Below are positions 62,448-64,000 of a stretch of 64,000 nt of DNA, piece after piece. The stretch lies in assembly GCF_010550605.1 (NCBI RefSeq), contig NZ_JAAGNI010000363.1, positions 1 to 64,000 on the forward strand. Direction: 5' to 3'. Position 1 is the first letter of the stretch, and every line of letters starts with the position of its first letter. The notes below the pieces were generated by a model. That model made no database searches and had not been told where the DNA came from. It was given only the letters and a program-made list of their open reading frames with translations. The translations under genes and the position numbers were made by a program. The DNA comes from Streptomyces sp. SID9727 (lineage in GTDB: Bacteria > Actinomycetota > Actinomycetes > Streptomycetales > Streptomycetaceae).

Positions 62448-64000
62448 TTGTCCCCGACCAGCGAGACCGCACAGGGCGGCCGCCGACTCGTCATCGTCGA
62501 GTCGCCTGCCAAGGCGAAGACGATCAAGGGCTATCTCGGCCCCGGATACGTTGTCGAGGCGAGCGTCGGGCACATCCGCGACCTCCCGAACGGCGCCGCC
62601 GAGGTGCCCGACGAGTACACCGGTGAGGTGCGTCGGCTCGGCGTGGACGTCGAGCACGACTTCCAGCCGATCTATGTCGTCAACGCGGACAAGAAGGCCC
62701 AGGTCAGGAAGCTGAAGCAGCTGCTGGCCGAGTCCGACGAACTCTTCCTCGCCACCGATGAGGACCGCGAGGGCGAAGCCATCGCGTGGCACCTCCAGGA
62801 AGTCCTGCGGCCCAAGGTCCCCGTGCACCGGATGGTCTTCCACGAGATCACCAAGGACGCGATCCGCGCCGCCGTCGCCAACCCGCGCGAGCTGAACCAG
62901 CGCATGGTCGACGCCCAGGAGACCCGCCGCATCCTCGACCGCCTCTACGGCTACGAGGTCTCGCCGGTCCTGTGGAAGAAGGTCATGCCGAAGCTCTCGG
63001 CGGGCCGCGTCCAGTCCGTCGCCACCCGGCTCGTCGTCGAGCGGGAGCGCGAGCGCATCGCCTTCCGCTCCGCCGAGTACTGGGACCTGACCGGAACCTT
63101 CGCCACCGGGCGGGGCGGCGACGCCTCCGACCCGTCCACGTTCACCGCCCGGCTCAGCGCGGTCGACGGGCGCCGCATCGCCCAGGGCCGCGACTTCGGC
63201 GCCGACGGGCGGCTGAAGTCCGCCTCCGGCCAGACGCTGCACCTGGACGAGGCGAACGCCCGGGCGCTGGCCGCCGCGCTCGCGGACTCCGCGTTCGCGG
63301 TGCGGTCCGTCGAGTCGAAGCCGTACCGCCGCTCCCCGTACGCGCCCTTCCGTACGACGACCCTCCAGCAGGAGGCGAGCCGGAAGCTGGGCTTCGGGGC
63401 GAAGGCCACGATGCAGGTCGCGCAGAAGCTGTACGAGAACGGCTTCATCACCTATATGCGTACCGACTCCACGACCCTCTCGGACACCGCGGTCTCCGCG
63501 GCCCGGGCGCAGGTCACGCAGTTGTACGGGGCGAACTACCTCCCCGAGAAGCCGCGTACGTACGCGGGCAAGGTCAAGAACGCGCAGGAGGCGCACGAGG
63601 CGATCCGCCCCTCCGGCGACCGCTTCCGCACCCCTGCCGAGACCGGCCTCACCGGTGACCAGTTCCGGCTGTACGAGCTGATCTGGAAGCGGACCGTCGC
63701 CTCCCAGATGAAGGACGCGACCGGTAATTCGGTCACCGTCAAGATCGGTGGCCGGGCGAGCGACGGGCGGGACGCCGAGTTCTCCGCCTCCGGCAAGACG
63801 ATCACCTTCCACGGCTTCATGAAGGCGTACGTCGAAGGCGCCGACGACCCGAACGCCGAGCTGGACGACCGCGAGCGGCGGCTGCCGCAGGTCACCGAGG
63901 GCGACGCGCTGTCCGCCGACGAGCTGTCCGTCGACGGACACGCGACGAAGCCGCCCGCCCGGTACACCGAGGCGTCGCTGGTCAAGGAGCTCGAAGAACG
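62448..64000 (+). CDS. topA: DNA topoisomerase I (partial, 3' end beyond window)
   Basis: This type IA enzyme relaxes negatively supercoiled DNA. The 517 codons present begin MSPTSETAQGGRRLVIVES, with the Toprim domain (VIVESPAKAKTIKGYLG and ATDEDREGEAIAWH, with acids at 104-108). Arg-rich DAQETRRILDRLYGYEVSP and the active-site Tyr336 in FITYMRTDSTT are also present. The start is TTG at 62448, with GGAG about 13 bases upstream, so it might be leaderless-weak. In S. coelicolor (SCO3543) the gene controls its own supercoiling. The rest of domains III-IV, including the C-terminal lysine-rich tail, lie outside. Confidence 0.96.
   Translation, partial: MSPTSETAQGGRRLVIVESPAKAKTIKGYLGPGYVVEASVGHIRDLPNGAAEVPDEYTGEVRRLGVDVEHDFQPIYVVNADKKAQVRKLKQLLAESDELFLATDEDREGEAIAWHLQEVLRPKVPVHRMVFHEITKDAIRAAVANPRELNQRMVDAQETRRILDRLYGYEVSPVLWKKVMPKLSAGRVQSVATRLVVERERERIAFRSAEYWDLTGTFATGRGGDASDPSTFTARLSAVDGRRIAQGRDFGADGRLKSASGQTLHLDEANARALAAALADSAFAVRSVESKPYRRSPYAPFRTTTLQQEASRKLGFGAKATMQVAQKLYENGFITYMRTDSTTLSDTAVSAARAQVTQLYGANYLPEKPRTYAGKVKNAQEAHEAIRPSGDRFRTPAETGLTGDQFRLYELIWKRTVASQMKDATGNSVTVKIGGRASDGRDAEFSASGKTITFHGFMKAYVEGADDPNAELDDRERRLPQVTEGDALSADELSVDGHATKPPARYTEASLVKELEE

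Noticed and set aside
61824-63941. Minus-strand 705-codon ORF opposite topA
   Set aside because: topA motifs on the plus strand are certain. The antisense ORF is a codon-bias artefact.
1-64000. CRISPR arrays
   Set aside because: No regularly spaced repeats of about 28-37 bases or cas-like genes were seen.

Overview
The window is a very GC-rich chromosomal segment with GTG/TTG starts, tight 4-nt overlaps and classic Streptomyces developmental genes (a BldG anti-anti-sigma factor, the WhiB-like WblA, a tandem ArsA-type ATPase pair, a Crp regulator and an actinobacterial Tad pilus cluster). The order recR, ask-asd, wblA, crp, acs, bldG, topA follows the S. coelicolor core chromosome between roughly SCO3620 and SCO3543 in descending numbers, so this is the conserved core of a Streptomyces or very close relative, not a terminal arm.

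Layout. 1-5.7 kb: a Ser/Thr kinase cut by the window edge, a GntR regulator, a SLATT-type membrane protein, and ybaB-recR with a DUF5063 gene. 5.8-10.4 kb: the aspartate-family pair ask-asd and an ECF-type sigma factor co-transcribed with a one-TM surface protein. 10.4-17 kb: a SURF1 protein, an S9 peptidase, a methyltransferase, a secreted SGNH lipase and a large membrane protein of unknown role. 17.3-21.7 kb: a decayed integrative element flanked by duplicated 3' halves of a tRNA-Pro gene. It carries a lone DUF262-DUF1524 (GmrSD-like) restriction gene, a DinB-fold gene and a broken IS630 transposase, and has no integrase. 21.8-35.5 kb: metallophosphoesterase, YqeY, a class A penicillin-binding protein, wblA, two ArsA ATPases, RidA, NUDIX and beta-lactamase-fold enzymes, crp, nth and a MarP-type periplasmic protease. 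35.5-41 kb: epoxide-hydrolase-like enzyme, holin-X-like membrane protein, NhaA and acetyl-CoA synthetase. 41-48.9 kb: a SulP transporter fused through STAS and a long linker to a beta-carbonic anhydrase, a divergent lipoprotein with a deacetylase-like fold, a CooC-like ATPase facing a degenerate Fic protein, and a HAD phosphatase. 49.3-54.6 kb: seven overlapping ssd/tad genes for pilus assembly. 54.6-60.9 kb: an MrfA-like helicase with an early TTA codon, bldG and its partner anti-sigma gene, a lipoprotein and a two-domain methyltransferase. 60.9-64 kb: a fossil ABC-2 permease, a 65-residue membrane protein and the first 517 codons of topA.

Most genes are housekeeping or developmental. The accessory parts are the tRNA-Pro element and the decayed stretch before topA. 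Nearly every convergent gene pair is separated by a long perfect hairpin. The features most worth following are the tRNA-Pro element with its solitary restriction gene, the SulP-carbonic anhydrase fusion with its Cys/His cluster, the UUA codon of the helicase beside bldG, and the in-frame second start inside ask.
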